Positions 61,076 to 64,000 of a DNA stretch of 64,000 bases are shown here, piece by piece (position 1 is the first letter of the stretch; each line of letters starts with the position of its first letter). Below the pieces are notes generated by a model. It made no database searches, was not told the origin of the DNA, and was given only the letters and a program-made list of their open reading frames with translations. Source of the stretch: Faecalicatena sp. Marseille-Q4148 (GTDB lineage: Bacteria > Bacillota > Clostridia > Lachnospirales > Lachnospiraceae); contig CP073692.1 in the NCBI GenBank assembly GCA_018228665.1, forward strand, positions 186,001 to 250,000. The letters are read 5' to 3'. Both the position numbers and the translations under genes were made by a program.

Positions 61076-63019
61076 ATGTTTCAATTAGAAAATATCTCCA
61101 AAAAATACGGAGAGAACACAGCATTAAATAATGTAACACTTTCAACCCAAAACGGAATGAATTTCATCATAGGAGCTTCTGGAAGTGGAAAATCTACTTT
61201 GTTGAAGATTATGTCTGGATTTGATAATGAATACAGCGGAAAAGTGTCTATATACGGAAAGGATATAAGAGAATTAAGCCAAAAAGAAAAAAGTTATTTA
61301 TATAACAATACTTTTGGCTTTATATGGCAGGATTTTAACTTGTTAGAAGATTCTACTGTGTTGGACAATATTCTATTACCGACACAGTTAAAAAGCGTGA
61401 TCGACAGAAAACAGGCTGAAAAACTTATCTGTGATTTAAAACTGAAAAATGTAGTCAACCAACAGGTAAAGAACCTTTCTGGCGGACAAAAACAAAGAGT
61501 TGCCATTGCAAGAGAGTTAATGAAGAATCCGCAGATTATTTTAGCAGATGAACCAACCAGTGCCTTAGACAAACAAACATCAAAGGATATTATGAAAATT
61601 TTGAGAGAAATTTCAAAGACTCGGACAGTGATTATTGTAACACATGATACTTCTCATATTCTTCCAAAAGATACGGTATTTGAATTAGATAAAGGAGAAC
61701 TGATTTCTTCGAATAATACAGGAGAAGATTCCCGTAAACAATCTATCAGCATAGAAAAAACGGTGCTTCCTTTTGAACATATTTTTTCTATTATGAAATC
61801 AAATATCTTTGGACATAAAGGTAGATTCTTGATTTCAGCTCTTTCTTTAATGATTGGAGTATGTTTTTTGTTAACAACAGCAACAGACAGCATACAATCG
61901 ACAAGTGAGTCTGCTTTTGATGAAATATTTGATGTGTATGGAGATTCTGTGTTGGATATATCATTATACAATTCGTTTACAGGTGCAGTAGGGACAGGAG
62001 ACGAAGAAAATGATAACCCAAATGTTGATGTGGACCAAAATGTAAATGGAATTTATGAAAAATACCAAAATGATGATAGAATAGAATTTATTACGTATGT
62101 TGAGCCGTTTGATAATATCACTATTGATGATTCTGGAAAGAATTATTCCGTGCAAAGTTCTGGCAATGTCCCTGTCATAAACAAGATTATTGCAGGAAGA
62201 ATGGGAACTGGCTCAAGTAATGAGATTGTTGTCCCAGAAAGTTTAGTAAAAAACATGGGAATTACAGCAAAGGAAGCTCTTGGAAAAGAAGTTACTTTTC
62301 ATGGAGAGATAACAGAGTGGCAAGGAGATACCCCATCATTTAAACCTGTTTCTGTAAAAGCGGAAATTGTGGGAGTAATTGATTCTACGATGGTTACAAA
62401 TTACGAGGGAGAAAGAGCTGAATATTCCATAGATGATTCCTTTTTTTTCAGTAAGTCAGCTTTGAAAGAATTATTAGCACAGAGTACAAAAGATACACAG
62501 AATTTAAATGTTTTAATGAGAGTAAAGACACCAGAAGATTTAATTGCTATAAAAGATGAATTGAATAAAGCTGGGTTGGTTCCTACGGGATATTTTGAAC
62601 TTATAGAAGATTTAGTACGCTTAAATTCACAATCAAGTGAGCAATCTTCATCAGCAAACTCTCTGATTATTGCTCTTGTCCTTGTCATGGTCAGTGCGAT
62701 TTCATTGATTACCAGTATGCTCAGGAAAAAAGAATATGCTATTTTTAAAGTCAGCGGATTCTCAAATGGAAACCTTAGAAAGCTGAATCTGTTTGAAACA
62801 TTCGTGCAAATGGTATTTTCTTGTGCAATAGCGATTCTCCTTTCTCCGCTTATCAATATAGCAAGTAATAAGATATTTAAAACACCAATTCTTTCATTTG
62901 AAAATATAGGAATCACGATTCTTTTATTTGTCGGTGTAACCATTTTGAGCTATATTATTACAGAAATTGTTTGCGAAACAACAAGTATTTTAAAGACATT
63001 TAAGACAGGTGAACGATAA
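61076..63019 (+). CDS. MacB-like ABC transporter: ATPase fused to FtsX-type permease
   Basis: A 647-residue fusion. The N-terminal ATPase (about 1-225) has Walker A GASGSGKST (about 34-42), signature LSGGQKQR (about 134) and Walker B IILADEPTSALD. A membrane helix (about 253-275), a large external domain (about 280-515) and three C-terminal helices (about 525-547, 575-600, 612-635) complete the MacB plan. Such proteins use ATP to drive export or extraction of peptides or lipoproteins by mechanotransmission. AGGAGG precedes the ATG. Its stop overlaps the start of the next gene (TAATG), so the two halves probably form a heterodimer. Confidence 0.88.
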   Translation: MFQLENISKKYGENTALNNVTLSTQNGMNFIIGASGSGKSTLLKIMSGFDNEYSGKVSIYGKDIRELSQKEKSYLYNNTFGFIWQDFNLLEDSTVLDNILLPTQLKSVIDRKQAEKLICDLKLKNVVNQQVKNLSGGQKQRVAIARELMKNPQIILADEPTSALDKQTSKDIMKILREISKTRTVIIVTHDTSHILPKDTVFELDKGELISSNNTGEDSRKQSISIEKTVLPFEHIFSIMKSNIFGHKGRFLISALSLMIGVCFLLTTATDSIQSTSESAFDEIFDVYGDSVLDISLYNSFTGAVGTGDEENDNPNVDVDQNVNGIYEKYQNDDRIEFITYVEPFDNITIDDSGKNYSVQSSGNVPVINKIIAGRMGTGSSNEIVVPESLVKNMGITAKEALGKEVTFHGEITEWQGDTPSFKPVSVKAEIVGVIDSTMVTNYEGERAEYSIDDSFFFSKSALKELLAQSTKDTQNLNVLMRVKTPEDLIAIKDELNKAGLVPTGYFELIEDLVRLNSQSSEQSSSANSLIIALVLVMVSAISLITSMLRKKEYAIFKVSGFSNGNLRKLNLFETFVQMVFSCAIAILLSPLINIASNKIFKTPILSFENIGITILLFVGVTILSYIITEIVCETTSILKTFKTGER

Positions 63020-64000
63020 TGATTGAACTAAAAAATGTGACAAAGATATACGGGCATACAACCGTGATTCAAAATGCAGAATATAGTTTCCCCAACAAAG
63101 GATTGGTATGCCTGCTGGGGGAATCCGGCTGTGGAAAAACAACCCTAATGAATTTGATTGCTGGTCTGGATAGCGAATATGCAGGAAAAATATTAGTCGA
63201 TAATGTCGAACTGAATACCTTATCCGAAAATGAGTTATGCAATTACAGAAAAGACTATACGGGATTTATTTTTCAAGACTACCACCTTTTGAATGGGTAT
63301 TCTGTCATAGAGAATATTGTATATCCATGTGCCCTAAAAAGTGAGAATCCGCAAAAGGATATACAGAAGGCAAAAGAATTGATTCAAAAAATAGGTTTAT
63401 CTGATAAGGCAGATGAAAAAGTGCAGAATTTGTCTGGCGGTCAGAAACAAAGAGTTGCGATTGCTAGGGCTTTGATAAAAAATCCTCAAGTAATTTTAGC
63501 AGACGAACCAACAGGAGCGCTTGATAGAAAAACGTCAACAGAAATTATGGAAATATTGAAAGAAATATCCAAAACAAAACTTGTGCTTGTGATTACTCAT
63601 GACCGGCATATTTGTGATTACGCAGATGAAATCATAACGATTGAGGATAAAAAAATCTGTGTACAAAAAACTTTAGATGAAGCCGACAGAACATTAAAAG
63701 AGGATATGACACTTTCTCCACCCAAGAAAGTCGCTCACTTTAAATTAGCCTGTAAAAATTTTAAAACATCATGGATAAAGTATTTGCTTGTTTCATGTAT
63801 ATTTTCTATTGGCATTTTATGTATGATATTTTCATTATCATCTGGAAATATCATAGAAAAATCAATCTCGGATTTTAAAGAAAAAAATGTTGCTTTTAAT
63901 AATGGATATATTAAAAACGATGAGAAGAACGATATTTATAAAAGATTAACTATGGATGACAGGCTGGAAAATGTATATAAGCAGTATAAAATTGAGAATG
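63019..64000 (+). CDS. Second MacB-like ABC transporter (cut by window end)
   Basis: The frame is open from ATG at 63019 to the window end (327 codons seen). It encodes Walker A GESGCGKTT (about 34-42), signature LSGGQKQR (about 137), Walker B VILADEPTGALD, and the first permease helix (about 254-275; YLLVSCIFSIGILCMIFSLS). It parallels the previous protein in layout but differs in sequence, as expected for a heterodimer partner. The remaining external domain and helices lie beyond base 64000. Confidence 0.88.
   Translation, partial: MIELKNVTKIYGHTTVIQNAEYSFPNKGLVCLLGESGCGKTTLMNLIAGLDSEYAGKILVDNVELNTLSENELCNYRKDYTGFIFQDYHLLNGYSVIENIVYPCALKSENPQKDIQKAKELIQKIGLSDKADEKVQNLSGGQKQRVAIARALIKNPQVILADEPTGALDRKTSTEIMEILKEISKTKLVLVITHDRHICDYADEIITIEDKKICVQKTLDEADRTLKEDMTLSPPKKVAHFKLACKNFKTSWIKYLLVSCIFSIGILCMIFSLSSGNIIEKSISDFKEKNVAFNNGYIKNDEKNDIYKRLTMDDRLENVYKQYKIEN

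Overview
The window looks like chromosomal DNA from a low-GC, Gram-positive, spore-forming anaerobe of the Clostridia, most likely a gut Lachnospiraceae (Mediterraneibacter/Dorea/Blautia-like; inferred from gene content and order, not from a search). Support: an anaerobic NrdG end, a GerA/SpoVAF-type spore protein, the dnaG-rpoD-trmK-nif3 order, T-box leaders, AGGAGG ribosome sites and class II polyphosphate enzymes.

Bases 1-31600 are ordinary housekeeping chromosome: nrdG end, dut, spore protein, DegV; a sodium symporter and an L,D-transpeptidase on the minus strand; infC-rpmI-rplT behind an L20-type leader, with an AUU start on infC; a tRNA-Leu with an AAG anticodon; a heterodimeric ABC exporter; a polyphosphate:AMP phosphotransferase; a MATE pump; a dNTPase; the dnaG-rpoD-trmK-nif3-nucleoside kinase cluster; an RluA synthase; a potABC(D) polyamine operon whose last gene fuses permease and binding protein; aroC; a second L,D-transpeptidase with an acidic repeat; and tgt-yajC.

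Bases 31653-35635, directly behind the yajC terminator, hold two nested group II introns. The outer one resembles group IIC introns and encodes its own reverse transcriptase. A second intron of another class, with its own reverse transcriptase but no visible HNH domain, sits inside the outer ribozyme. This arrangement (a twintron) is the most striking feature of the window.

Bases 35640-51942 carry amino-acid and envelope genes: leuB-ilvD-ilvB, a choline-binding-type polysaccharide deacetylase, a Phe-type T-box before aroF-aroB-aroE, a membrane protein of unknown function, an LtaS-like phosphoglycerol transferase, a small P-loop protein, and leuS behind a CUC (Leu) T-box.

Bases 51928-57472 form a compact integrative element in the 3' end of leuS. 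It has 14-bp direct repeats at its ends, GGAGTAAA repeats inside both ends, a repressor, a Rep_trans/MobT-like initiator, a small excisionase without a normal start codon and a Tn916-type tyrosine integrase. No transfer apparatus is visible. The probable original leuS terminator now lies to its right. From about 57550 to 59100 there is a graveyard of broken genes (MerR, IS1182-type transposase, acetyltransferase, XRE regulator) around one intact XRE/membrane regulator. The window ends in a two-component system followed by two MacB-like fused ABC transporters, the second cut by the window edge. Both transcription units carry the same TTAAC direct repeat upstream of TATAAT, which suggests the response regulator controls both.
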